This document shows positions 49,202 to 59,261 of a DNA stretch of 64,000 nucleotides, piece after piece. This stretch comes from an uncultured Oscillospiraceae bacterium. Lineage in GTDB: Bacteria; Bacillota; Clostridia; Oscillospirales; Oscillospiraceae. The stretch is from assembly GCA_947628805.1 (NCBI GenBank), contig CANRBG010000006.1, positions 1 through 64,000 on the forward strand, written 5' to 3'. Each line of letters begins with the position of its first letter. Position 1 is the first letter of the stretch. A model generated the notes under the pieces. That model did no database searches. It had not been told where the DNA came from and saw only the letters and a program-made list of their open reading frames with translations. A program made the position numbers and the translations under genes.

Positions 49202-50566
49202 ATGGAAAGATTTGATCTCATCGTCATCGGCGGCGGCCCCGGCGGGTATCTGTGCGCCGAGCGCGCGGCCCAGGGGGGCCTGCGGGTGGCCCTCATGGAG
49301 GGCAAGCACCTGGGTGGCACCTGTCTGAATGAGGGCTGCATCCCCACCAAGACGCTGCTGTATTCCGCCAAGCTGTACCGTCACGCCACGGAGAGCGAGG
49401 ATTTTGGCGTGATCGGAGAGAAGGTGGTCTTTGACCACGCCAAGGTGATCCAGCGCAAGGGCCGGGTGGTCAAGAGCCTGGTAAATGGCGTGGCCTCCGC
49501 CATGAAGGCCAATAAGGTCACCGTGGTCACGGAAAACGGCCGGATCGCCGGCCGGACGGCGGAGGGCTTTCGGGTCCTGGCCGGGGAGCAGGAGTACATA
49601 GGGGACCGGCTGGTGCTGGCTACCGGCTCCGAGACCGCCGTCCCGCCCATACCCGGGCTGAAGGAGGCTCTGGCCTCGGGCTTTGCCGTCACCAACCGGG
49701 AGCTGCTGGACTGCGAAAAGCTGCCCGAGACGCTGGCGGTGATCGGCGGCGGCGTGATCGGCCTGGAGATGGCCTGCTACTTCGCCTCCGTGGGGACCCA
49801 TGTGACTGTCATCGAGGCCCTGCCCAAGATCGCCGGGCCCGTGGACCCGGAGATGTGCCGGATCATCATGGACGCCTACAAGGATACGATGGACTTCAAG
49901 CTGTCCTGCCCGGTGAAGGCGCTGACGGCGGACGCGGTGGTCTATGAGCAGGACGGTCAGCGTCAGGAGCTGAAGTGCGGCATGGTGCTGGTGAGCGTGG
50001 GCCGGAAGCCCTTCACCGCCGGTCTGGGCCTGGAGACGCTGGGCGTTGAGACGGATCGGGGGGCCATCGTCACGGACCGGCACATGTGCACCAATGTGGC
50101 GGGCGTGTACGCAGTGGGCGACTGCAACGGCAAGGCCATGCTGGCCCATACCGCCTATCGGGAAGCGGAGGTGGCTGTGCACCATATGCTGGGCCAGCCG
50201 GACGAGGTCCGCTACAACGTGATCCCCACCGTACTGTATACGGAGCCGGAGGTGGCCGACGTGGGCGAGACTAAGCAGAGCGCCGAGGCGCTGGGTCTGC
50301 GTGTGAAGGAGATCAAGCTGCCCATGAACTACGCCGGCCGGTATCAGGCCGAGAACGAGAAGGGCAAGGGGTTCATCAAGCTCGTCGTGGATCTGGACAC
50401 CCACCGGGTGCTGGGCTGCCACATGATCGGCAGCTACGCATCGGAGCTCATTTTGCCGGCCGCCATGATGGTGGACACGGAGCTGCCCGTGGAGCGGCTG
50501 AAAAAGATGGTGTTCCCCCACCCGTCCGTGGGCGAGATCATCCGTGAAGCACTGTTTCAACTGTAA
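49202..50566 (+). CDS. lpdA: Dihydrolipoyl dehydrogenase (E3)
   Basis: This 454-residue flavoprotein reoxidises dihydrolipoate and makes NADH. It has the FAD loop DLIVIGGGPGGYLCAERAA, the redox disulfide C41-x4-C46 (GGTCLNEGC), the NAD loop VIGGGVIGLEMA, GVYAVGDCNGKAMLAHTA and the C-terminal FPHPSVGEIIREAL with the catalytic His-Glu pair. It starts 12 nt after E2 with AAAGGAGAG upstream and is followed by E1 after 14 nt. No lipoyl domain is fused to it. Confidence 0.94.
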   Translation: MERFDLIVIGGGPGGYLCAERAAQGGLRVALMEGKHLGGTCLNEGCIPTKTLLYSAKLYRHATESEDFGVIGEKVVFDHAKVIQRKGRVVKSLVNGVASAMKANKVTVVTENGRIAGRTAEGFRVLAGEQEYIGDRLVLATGSETAVPPIPGLKEALASGFAVTNRELLDCEKLPETLAVIGGGVIGLEMACYFASVGTHVTVIEALPKIAGPVDPEMCRIIMDAYKDTMDFKLSCPVKALTADAVVYEQDGQRQELKCGMVLVSVGRKPFTAGLGLETLGVETDRGAIVTDRHMCTNVAGVYAVGDCNGKAMLAHTAYREAEVAVHHMLGQPDEVRYNVIPTVLYTEPEVADVGETKQSAEALGLRVKEIKLPMNYAGRYQAENEKGKGFIKLVVDLDTHRVLGCHMIGSYASELILPAAMMVDTELPVERLKKMVFPHPSVGEIIREALFQL

Positions 50567-50580
50567 GGGAGGTCAAGCAA

Positions 50581-53064
50581 ATGCCGAAAAGTTTATTTGT
50601 CGATCCCAAGGAGCTGCGGGCTCCCGCAACCATCCACTTTGAGGATATCCCCGTAAACGCCTACAACACCCCCGTCTCCGAGGAGCGGAAGAAGTACGGC
50701 GACGAGGCCCTTGTGCGCATCTGGCGGGATATCACCATCCTGCGGGAATTTGAGTCCATGCTCAGCCAGATCAAGACCCAGGGCTCCTACAACGGCGTCG
50801 AGACGTCTTACCCCGGTCCGGCCCATCTGTCCCTGGGACAGGAGGCCGCCGCGGTGGGTCAGGCGTTTCTGCTGGGCCAGAACGATTACACCTTCGGCAG
50901 TCACCGAAGCCACAGCGAGATCCTTGCCAAGAGCCTCAGCTGCATCCAAAAGCTGGACGACAAGACCCTGCTGGATGTGATGGAGGGCTTTCTGGACGGC
51001 CGTACCCTGCGGGCCGCGGAGAAGCTCAGCGAGACCCTGGGCCAGCCGAAGGATGTGAAGGAGCTGGCCATCCGGTTCGTGGTCTACGGCGCCCTCAGCG
51101 AGATCCTGGCCCGGGAGAACGGCTTCCACAAGGGCATGGGCGGGTCCATGCACGCCTTCTTCCTGCCCTTTGGCGTCTATCCCAACAACGCCATCGTGGG
51201 CGGCAGCGGCACCATCGCCACCGGCGCGGCCCTCTTCAAGAAGATCAACGGCCGGGACGGCATCGTGGTGTGCAACGTCGGCGACGGCGCCCTGGGCCGG
51301 GGGCCGGTGTGGGAGGCCATGAACTTTGCCGCCATGGATCAGTTCCGCACTCTCTGGGAGACCGGCCGGGAAAAGGGCATGCCCATCCTGTATAACATTT
51401 TCAATAACTCCTACGGCATGGGCGGCCAGACCCGGGGCGAGACCATGGCCTATGACATGCTGGCCCGTATGGGCTCCGGCGTCAGCCCCACCCAGATGTA
51501 TGCCGAGCGGGTGGACGGATATAATCCGCTGGCCGTGGTGGACGCCATGGAGCGGAAGCTGGAGCAGCTCCATCAGGGCAAGGGTCCCGTTTTGCTGGAC
51601 ACCATCACCTACCGGCTGTGCGGCCATTCCACCTCCGACCAGAACGCCTACCGTACCAAGGAGGAGATCGAGGCCTGGCGGGCCATCGACCCGGTGCTCA
51701 CCTATCGGGCGGCGCTGACGGAAGCGGGCGTGGCGCCCGACAGCCGCTTTGATGAGATCCTGCACGAGACCGTGGAGCGTATGACGGCCATCTGCCGCCA
51801 CGCCGCCGACGTGAAGCTCTCCCCCTACGCGGACTTTGACGCGGACCCGGCGTATTTGGAGAAGGTCATGTTCTCCAACCAGCGGGTCCCCGCGCTGGAC
51901 GACCGGAAGCCGGAGGTCACCCTGCCCAAGGAGGAGTGCCCCCGCTATCAGCAGATCAAGGCCAAGGAGCGCGCTCCCATCGGCAAGGACGGCAAGCCCG
52001 TGAGCAAGCTGAAGCTGTTCAATCTGCGGGACGCCATCAGCGAAGTGCTGCTGGACCGGTTCTACGAGGACCCCACCATGGTCTCCTATGGGGAGGATGT
52101 GCGTGACTGGGGCGGCGCGTTCGCCATCTATCGGGGCATGGCGGAGGCTTTGCCGCACACGCGGCTGTTCAACGCGCCCATTTCCGAGGCGGCCATCGTT
52201 GGCACCGCCGTGGGCTACGGCATGTGCGGCGGCCGGGCGGTGATCGAGCTGATGTACGCGGACTTTATCGGCTGTGCCGGCGACGAGATCTTCAACCAGC
52301 TCTCCAAGTGGCAGGCCATGAGCGCGGGCATCCTGAAAATGCCCGTGGTGCTGCGGGTATCCGTGGGCTCCAAGTACGGCGCGCAGCACAGTCAGGACTG
52401 GACCAGCCTGTGCGCCCACATCCCCGGTCTGAAGGTTTGCTTCCCGGCTACCCCCTGGGAGGCCAAGGGCCTGATGGAATCCGCCCTGAACGGAACGGAC
52501 CCGGTGGTGTTCTTCGAGAGCCAGCGCATCTACGACGTGGGAGAGCAGTTCCACGAGGGCGGCGTGCCCGCCGAACGCTATGAGATACCCATCGGCGACA
52601 CCGATCTGGTCCGCGTCGGCAAGGACATCACCATCATCACCGTCGGCGCCACCCTCTACCGGGCCATGGACGCGGCCAAGGAACTCAGCGAGAAGTACGG
52701 CATGGAGGCGGAGGTCATCAACCTGCACTCTCTGGTGCCGCTGGACTACACCAAGCTGGTGGAATCCGTCCGCAAGACCGGCCGAGTGCTGCTGACCAGT
52801 GACGCCTGCGCCCGGGGCTCCTTCCTGGAGGATGTGGCGCAGAATCTGACGAGCCTCTGCTTCGACGATCTGGACGCGCCCCCCGTGGTGGTGGGAGCCC
52901 GGAACTGGATCACGCCGCCCTTTGAATTCGACGACCGGTTCTTCCCCCAGAGCGCTTGGATGCTGGACGCCATTCACCAGAAGGTCGTGCCCCTGCCCGG
53001 ATATACCCCCTCCCAGAGCTGGACGGAGACCGAGCAGATCCGCCGCGCCAAGCTGGGCGTGTGA
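50581..53064 (+). CDS. Fused E1 alpha-beta thiamine-diphosphate dehydrogenase component
   Basis: This 827-residue protein joins the two E1 subunits. The alpha part (about 1-440) has the thiamine motif starting VGDGALGRG near 231 and ending NIFNNSYGMGGQ near 273, then the phosphorylation-loop-like YRLCGHSTSDQNAYRTKEEIEAW. The beta part begins near 475 (KLFNLRDAISEVLLDRFYEDPTMVSYGEDV) and continues through YADFIGCAGDEIFNQLSKW and TPPFEFDDRFFPQ. Fused E1 proteins are known for branched-chain and other 2-oxoacid dehydrogenases; acetoin dehydrogenase E1 is usually split. The order E2-E3-E1 is unusual. The likely substrate here is a ketose-phosphate acyloin or a 2-oxoacid; inference. Confidence 0.88.
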   Translation: MPKSLFVDPKELRAPATIHFEDIPVNAYNTPVSEERKKYGDEALVRIWRDITILREFESMLSQIKTQGSYNGVETSYPGPAHLSLGQEAAAVGQAFLLGQNDYTFGSHRSHSEILAKSLSCIQKLDDKTLLDVMEGFLDGRTLRAAEKLSETLGQPKDVKELAIRFVVYGALSEILARENGFHKGMGGSMHAFFLPFGVYPNNAIVGGSGTIATGAALFKKINGRDGIVVCNVGDGALGRGPVWEAMNFAAMDQFRTLWETGREKGMPILYNIFNNSYGMGGQTRGETMAYDMLARMGSGVSPTQMYAERVDGYNPLAVVDAMERKLEQLHQGKGPVLLDTITYRLCGHSTSDQNAYRTKEEIEAWRAIDPVLTYRAALTEAGVAPDSRFDEILHETVERMTAICRHAADVKLSPYADFDADPAYLEKVMFSNQRVPALDDRKPEVTLPKEECPRYQQIKAKERAPIGKDGKPVSKLKLFNLRDAISEVLLDRFYEDPTMVSYGEDVRDWGGAFAIYRGMAEALPHTRLFNAPISEAAIVGTAVGYGMCGGRAVIELMYADFIGCAGDEIFNQLSKWQAMSAGILKMPVVLRVSVGSKYGAQHSQDWTSLCAHIPGLKVCFPATPWEAKGLMESALNGTDPVVFFESQRIYDVGEQFHEGGVPAERYEIPIGDTDLVRVGKDITIITVGATLYRAMDAAKELSEKYGMEAEVINLHSLVPLDYTKLVESVRKTGRVLLTSDACARGSFLEDVAQNLTSLCFDDLDAPPVVVGARNWITPPFEFDDRFFPQSAWMLDAIHQKVVPLPGYTPSQSWTETEQIRRAKLGV

Positions 53065-53109
53065 ACGGATCTTTACATACCCGCGGCGACGGACAAATCG
53101 TTTGCGAAA

Positions 53110-53147
53110 AACATCCCCTGACGGAAAACCGTCAGGGATGTTTTTTC
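53110..53147 (+). terminator. Terminator of the E2-E3-E1 operon
   Basis: CATCCCTGACGG-like stem (ATCCCCTGACGG / CCGTCAGGGAT) with an AAAA loop is followed by GTTTTTTCGC, about 50 nt after the E1 stop. Confidence 0.88.
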
Positions 53148-53163
53148 GCGGAGAAACGCTTTT

Positions 53164-54277
53164 TCATCTTCCGTCCCGCGGGAAGGTCACGGTGAACGCC
53201 GCGCCCTGGCCGGGGGCGCTTTTCAGGTCTATGGCCGCGCCGTGGACCTGGGCGGCGTGCTTGACGATGGACAGCCCCAGCCCCGTTCCGGGGATCTCCT
53301 TGCTCCGGCTCTTGTCGCCCCGGTAAAACCGCTCAAAGACGTGCTCCTGCTGATCCAGAGGGATACCGGGCCCGTCATCCGTCACGGTCAGCCGCGTCCA
53401 GATGGGACAGGCGCGTGATGTCCTCCAAAAGCTTTCCCATCTGCTGGGCTCCGTCGTATATCTTCCCGGCGAAGGACCCCACGTCCTCCAGCTTCACCAT
53501 GCCGTTTTGCATCAGCTCCGCGTAGCCGGAGATGACGTGCAAAGGGGTCTTCAGCTCATGGGAAACGTTGGCAGTGAACTCCCGGCGGGCCTGCTCCGCC
53601 TGGGTCTTTTCCGCCATCTCCAAAAGCAGCTGGTTATTCTGGGCTTGCAGCTGCTTCTGCTGAGCGTCCAGCCGCCTCAGCAAAGGCCCGATCTCCTCAT
53701 AGCCCCCGTTTTCCAAAGGCCGGTCCAGATCCAGCTCGTTCAGCGGCTTTACGATCCGCCCGGACAGCCGCCTGGCCAGGATCACCGACAGGGTCAGCGC
53801 GATGACGATCACCGCCGCCACCCCCTGACCCATCCCCAGCAGCATGGTGAGGATGGAGCTCTGGGCGATAGCCAGGCGCAGCACCGTGCCGTCCGGCAGG
53901 CGCTGGGCCGCGTACAGCATCCGCTCCGTCAGCGTGGCGGACAGCCGCTGGCTCTGGCCGAAGCCGCCCTGCAAAGCTTCCTGGACTTCCTCCCGCGCCA
54001 GGTGGTTTTCCATGCGGCCGCTGTCCGCGTCGCTGTCATAGAGCACGCTGCCGTCCCGGCCGATCCAGGTGATGCGGTAATCCTGCACGTCCAGACCGTC
54101 GAAGTAGTCCGCGCCGCCGGTCTCCACGCCCCGGGCGGCCAGCTGGGTCTGCATGCGCAGCTGGGTCTGCTGGATCCGGGAAAAGTAGTCGTACAGCACC
54201 CCCATGATCAGCGCCAGAGAGCACAAAAACACGGCGAACGCCACCAGCAGCAGCGAACGGAATATCCTCTTCGTCAT
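53164..54277 (-). pseudogene. Sensor histidine kinase with internal deletion of the N box
   Basis: The first part (start at 54277, MTKRIFRSLLLVAFAVF) has two membrane helices, an external sensor domain, a HAMP-like linker and the phospho-acceptor NVSHELKTPLHVISGYAELM near 238. It ends out of frame after RLSHLDAADRDG. A second frame continues with LTVTDDGPGIP...GTGLGLSIV to a stop at 53164. The stretch of about 60 residues with the ATP-binding N box that should lie between them is absent and the frame is shifted. At the junction, CGGCTGACCGTGACGGA fits both the end of the first part and the beginning of the second, as expected after deletion between short direct repeats. As written, no active kinase can be made. 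Confidence 0.8.
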
Positions 54278-54279
54278 GA

Positions 54280-54954
54280 TCAGACCTCCAGTCGGTGGCC
54301 CACGCCCCGGACGGTCCGGATACAGTCCGCCGCCGGGCCCAGCTTGGCCCGCAGGGAGCGGATATGCACGTCCACGGTCCGGGTCTCGCCTGTGTAATCC
54401 GTATCCCATACCCGCCGCAGCAGGGTCTCCCGGTCGAAGGCCCGGCCCGGGTCAGTTAGAAAAAGCCGCAGCAGCTCGTATTCTTTCAGAGTCAGCGTCA
54501 CCCGCTCCCCCGCCGCCGTCACGGTGTGCTCTCCCGGGTCCAGAACGATATCCCCCGCCCGCAGCGGGCTCTCCCGCTCTTCCGGGGCCGCCCGGCGCAG
54601 CACCGCCCGGATCCGGGAGAGCATCTCCATCATGCCGAAGGGCTTGACCAGATAGTCGTCCGCTCCCCGGTCCAGGCCCGTCACCTTGTCGAACTCCGTG
54701 CCCTTGGCGGTGGCCATGATCACCGGCAGCCCGGCGGTATCGGTCCGGGTGCGGAGCTTTGTCAGCACCTGCACCCCATCCTCCCCGGGCAGCATGATGT
54801 CCAGCAGGACCAGCCGGGGGACCTTCTCGTCCAGAGCCCGCCAGAACGCGCCGCTCTCGGCAAAGCCCCGGGCCTGGAACCCGGCGGCGTCCAGCGCGTA
54901 CAGGATCAGATTGCGGATGCTCTCGTCATCCTCCAGACAGTAGATCAGACTCAC
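54280..54954 (-). CDS. OmpR/PhoB-type response regulator
   Basis: This 224-residue regulator has a receiver domain with the acidic pair EDD at 8-10, the phospho-acceptor D52 (LLDIMLPGEDG) and K104 (LVKPFG). A winged-helix domain follows (LTLKEYELLRLFLTDPGRAFDRETLLRRVW, then TVDVHIRSLRAKLG and TVRGVGHRLEV). The start is GTG at 54954, with GGGAGG 6 nt upstream; frames extending to 55056 lack a site. The cognate kinase follows after 2 nt but is broken, so phosphorylation must come from elsewhere or the system is silent. PhoB/PhoR-like phosphate control is possible but not shown. Confidence 0.9.
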   Translation of the reverse strand: MSLIYCLEDDESIRNLILYALDAAGFQARGFAESGAFWRALDEKVPRLVLLDIMLPGEDGVQVLTKLRTRTDTAGLPVIMATAKGTEFDKVTGLDRGADDYLVKPFGMMEMLSRIRAVLRRAAPEERESPLRAGDIVLDPGEHTVTAAGERVTLTLKEYELLRLFLTDPGRAFDRETLLRRVWDTDYTGETRTVDVHIRSLRAKLGPAADCIRTVRGVGHRLEV

Positions 54955-55036
54955 GGCGCACCTCCCGTTACGCTGAAAGTATACTTCCCTTTTTGCCGCT
55001 TCGCAAGATATGTCCATCCTGCTCCCATAGTATCGC

Positions 55037-55074
55037 ACGTTCGTAAGATCCGCCACCGGACTTTTGTAAGATCC
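55037..55074. promoter_or_regulatory. Two 15-bp direct repeats upstream of the response regulator
   Basis: ACGTTCGTAAGATCC (55037-55051) and ACTTTTGTAAGATCC (55060-55074) share 12 of 15 positions, with starts 23 nt apart (about two helix turns). Such tandem sites are typical of OmpR/PhoB dimers, so autoregulation is plausible. Confidence 0.55.
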
Positions 55075-55086
55075 ATGTAAAATCGC

Positions 55087-55118
55087 AAAAAACTCCCCCG
55101 GCGCCGGGGGAGTTTTTT
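55087..55118. terminator. Bidirectional terminator after groEL
   Basis: AAAAAACTCCCCCGG and CCGGGGGAGTTTTTT form an almost perfect palindrome with T-runs on both strands. It lies 16 nt after the groEL stop. Confidence 0.9.
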
Positions 55119-55133
55119 ACAGATCTTGCTTTA

Positions 55134-56777
<1,644 letters not shown>

Positions 56778-57062
56778 TTACTGCACGATAGCCAGAATGT
56801 CGCCCTGGCGCACGATGGTGTATTCTACTTCGTCCACCTTCACAGTGGTGCCGCTGTACTTGCCCGTGATGACCTTGTCGCCGGCCTTGACTTCCATCTT
56901 GACCTCGTTGCCGTCCACCATGCCGCCGGGGCCCACGGCCACGACTTCAAATACCTCCGGCTTCTCCTGGGCGGACGCGGCCAGATAGATACCGCTCTTG
57001 GTTTTTTCCTCCGCCTCCAGACGCTTGACGACCACTTTGTCGGCCAACGGTTTCAGTGTCAT
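56778..57062 (-). CDS. groS: Co-chaperonin GroES (10 kDa)
   Basis: This 94-residue lid of the GroEL chamber opens MTLKPLADKVVVKRLEAEEKTKSGIYLAASAQEKPE, holding the mobile loop that contacts GroEL, and ends GDKVITGKYSGTTVKVDEVEYTIVRQGDILAIV. First gene of the operon, with AGGAGG upstream of the ATG. Confidence 0.97.
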   Translation of the reverse strand: MTLKPLADKVVVKRLEAEEKTKSGIYLAASAQEKPEVFEVVAVGPGGMVDGNEVKMEVKAGDKVITGKYSGTTVKVDEVEYTIVRQGDILAIVQ

Positions 57063-57103
57063 TGTATATTGCCTCCTAACAATGTAAATACATTTTCATG
57101 GTG

Positions 57104-57130
57104 TTAGCACTCATGGCCTTTGAGTGCTAA
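57104..57130. promoter_or_regulatory. CIRCE element (HrcA operator)
   Basis: TTAGCACTC-N9-GAGTGCTAA is the exact consensus. It lies 42 nt upstream of groES and just downstream of the promoter -10. HrcA repression with heat induction is expected; hrcA is not in the window. Confidence 0.97.
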
Positions 57131-57137
57131 CATGGTT

Positions 57138-57166
57138 ATAATAACCCAGTCTCGCCCAATCTTCAA
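57138..57166 (-). promoter_or_regulatory. Promoter of groES-groEL
   Basis: On the minus strand TTGAAG (57161-57166), 17 nt and TATTAT (57138-57143), followed directly by CIRCE. Confidence 0.8.
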
Positions 57167-57224
57167 CTGGTATTATGCACAAATTTGGAAACCTTTATTT
57201 GTCGATCCTATACATCACGCTTTC

Positions 57225-58130
57225 TCACCGGTCGTTATTCTTGAATACGTCCGCCACCTCGCTGATGGTCATGAACGCCTTGGGGTCGATCCGGTGGACG
57301 ATGTCCCGCATCCGGGCGATCTGGAACCGGTTCACCACGAAATAGACGATGGCCTTTTCCGCGTTGGAGTAGCCCCCCACGGCGGCGATCCGGGTGGTGC
57401 CGCAGCCAAACGCCTCGATGAGCGCGTCGCTGATCGGCCTGGGCTTATCCGTCACGATGATGACCTCTTTGGACCGGTCGAAGCCTTCCACGATGAAGTC
57501 CACGGTCTTGAGCCCCGCGGCGTAGGTCACGATGGAGTAAAGGGGCAGTATCCAACTGCGGATGACGCACCCGCACACGGTATACAGCAGCACGTTATAG
57601 ATCATGACGAACGCGCCCACGGTGATGTTCAGCCGTTTGGCGAAGATCACCGCCAGCACGTCCACCCCGTCGATAGCCCCGCCGCAGCGGATGGCAAGGC
57701 CGCTGCCCGCGCCGGAGATGATGCCGCCGAACAGCGCGCACAGAAGCAGGTCTTGTCCCGCCAGGGGGGAGGCCATGCTCACGTCCACCGGCAGCACGTC
57801 GGTGATGAGCCAGGCGGCGGCCGCGTACACCGCCACCGCGAACACGGAGTAGACCGTAAAGGCCGCCCCCAGCCGCCGGGCGCCGAACAGGAAAAGCGGT
57901 ATGTTCAAGACCAGCAGAAACACCGAAAGGCTCAGCCATTCCGGGGTGATCTGGGAAAGCAGGATGGACGTGCCGGAGACGCCGCTGTCATAGAGCTTCA
58001 CCGGCGCCAGAAAAACCGTCACGCCGAAGGCGTTCACGCATCCGGCCAGAAACAGCATCGGGAAATTCCGCCACCGCAGCGCCCGCGCCGTTCGGGCTAT
58101 CTTTGCCCCTATCGTCTCGCGTATTTTCAT
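57225..58130 (-). CDS. YitT family membrane protein
   Basis: This 301-residue protein has five to six hydrophobic segments with the YitT signatures FLAPVKLYDSGVSGTSILLSQ and GAGSGLAIRCGGAIDGVDVLAV. A C-terminal cytoplasmic DUF2179 domain follows (KEVIIVTDKPRPISDALIEAFGCGTTRI...). Function is not established, though the family is abundant in Firmicutes. ATG at 58130 follows AGGTG by 8 nt. Confidence 0.9.
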   Translation of the reverse strand: MKIRETIGAKIARTARALRWRNFPMLFLAGCVNAFGVTVFLAPVKLYDSGVSGTSILLSQITPEWLSLSVFLLVLNIPLFLFGARRLGAAFTVYSVFAVAVYAAAAWLITDVLPVDVSMASPLAGQDLLLCALFGGIISGAGSGLAIRCGGAIDGVDVLAVIFAKRLNITVGAFVMIYNVLLYTVCGCVIRSWILPLYSIVTYAAGLKTVDFIVEGFDRSKEVIIVTDKPRPISDALIEAFGCGTTRIAAVGGYSNAEKAIVYFVVNRFQIARMRDIVHRIDPKAFMTISEVADVFKNNDR

Positions 58131-58143
58131 CAAAGCGCACCTG

Positions 58144-59259
58144 TCAATAGTACATATTTAAATGGCACTGGATCATGCCGTTGTAGAGCTTCCGCCGCTT
58201 GGCGGCCCGCTTGCCGTAAAAGCGCTCAAAATCCGGCTCGGAGGAGATGATGTACTGCTTCCAGCTCTCCAGCCGGCCCAGGGTCCGGCCCATGTCCCGG
58301 TAGAGCTCCTGGGCCTGCCGCCGCTCCAGCATCCGCTCCCCATAGGGCGGGTTGCAGACGATCACGCCCTTTTCCCAGGGGGCCGGGGCGGTGCGGGCGT
58401 CGGCCAGGCTAAAAGTTATGTCAACCTCCACCCCGGCCCGCCGGGCGTTCTCCCGGGCCAGGGCCACAGCCTTGGGGTCTATGTCGGAGGCGAAGATGTG
58501 GTAGGGTCCCGGGTATTCCAAGCTCCGGGCCGCCTCCCTTTCCGCGTCCCAGACCGGCGCCGGGATAAAGCCCCAGTCCTGAGCGGCAAAGGTCCTTTTC
58601 AGGCCCGGGGCCCGGTTCCGGGCGATCAGGGCCGCCTCGATGGGGATGGTGCCGCTGCCGCAAAAGGGGTCCCACAGGGCGTCCCGGCCCCGGTAGCGGG
58701 CAAAGCCCACCATGGCCGCCGCCAGGGTCTCCCGCAGGGGCGCGGCCACATGGCCGGGCCGGTAGCCCCGCTTGAAAAGGGGCGCGCCGGTGGTGTCCAG
58801 GTAGATCGCCGCCTGGTCTTTCACGATGGAAAACTGGATCTGGTACAGGGCCCCGGTCTCCGGCAGCCACCGGGCATGATAGGCCCGGCCCAGGGCCGTG
58901 GCCGCGGCCTTTTTCACGATCCGCTGGCAGTCCGGCACGGAATGCAGGGCCGAGTCCAGACAGTAGCCTTTCACGGGGAACTGGCCGTCGGCGGGGATAA
59001 AGTCCGCCAGAGGCAACGCTTTGACGCCCTCGAAAAGGGCGTCAAAGGTGGGGGCGGGAAAGCTCCCCAGCCGCAGCAGCACCCGCTCGCCGCAGCGAAG
59101 GCGGATGTTGGCCCGGGCGCAGGCCGCCCCATCCCCGGAAAACCGCACCCGGCCGTTCTCCGCCCGGACGTCTTCCAGCCCCATCCGCCGCAGCTCGTCG
59201 GCCACAGGGCCCTCCAGGCCGAAAAGGCAGGGGACGACAAAGTCGAATGTCTTCTCCAT
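58144..59259 (-). CDS. THUMP-domain class I RNA methyltransferase (RlmL/YpsC-like)
   Basis: This 371-residue protein has an N-terminal THUMP RNA-binding domain (VVPCLFGLEGPVADELRRMGLEDVRAENGRVRF) and a methyltransferase domain with WDPFCGSGTIPIEAALIARNRAPG (SAM site) and IVCNPPYGERM, the N-PP-Y motif of N2-guanine or N6-adenine methylation. B. subtilis YpsC and the N-terminal half of E. coli RlmL are the likely relatives, so 23S rRNA is the likely substrate. It is followed after 2 nt by the ATPase gene. Confidence 0.88.
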   Translation of the reverse strand: MEKTFDFVVPCLFGLEGPVADELRRMGLEDVRAENGRVRFSGDGAACARANIRLRCGERVLLRLGSFPAPTFDALFEGVKALPLADFIPADGQFPVKGYCLDSALHSVPDCQRIVKKAAATALGRAYHARWLPETGALYQIQFSIVKDQAAIYLDTTGAPLFKRGYRPGHVAAPLRETLAAAMVGFARYRGRDALWDPFCGSGTIPIEAALIARNRAPGLKRTFAAQDWGFIPAPVWDAEREAARSLEYPGPYHIFASDIDPKAVALARENARRAGVEVDITFSLADARTAPAPWEKGVIVCNPPYGERMLERRQAQELYRDMGRTLGRLESWKQYIISSEPDFERFYGKRAAKRRKLYNGMIQCHLNMYY

Positions 59260-59261
59260 AT

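Noticed and set aside
47939-53064. Calling the lipoyl complex pyruvate dehydrogenase.
   Set aside because: Gene order, E1 fusion and a sugar-locus context do not support the housekeeping enzyme, and sequence alone does not fix the substrate.
53164-54277. Two separate genes: a short kinase-like protein and a 73-residue ATPase protein.
   Set aside because: Together they show the two ends of one histidine kinase with the N box missing and a frame change, so a deletion in one gene explains them better.
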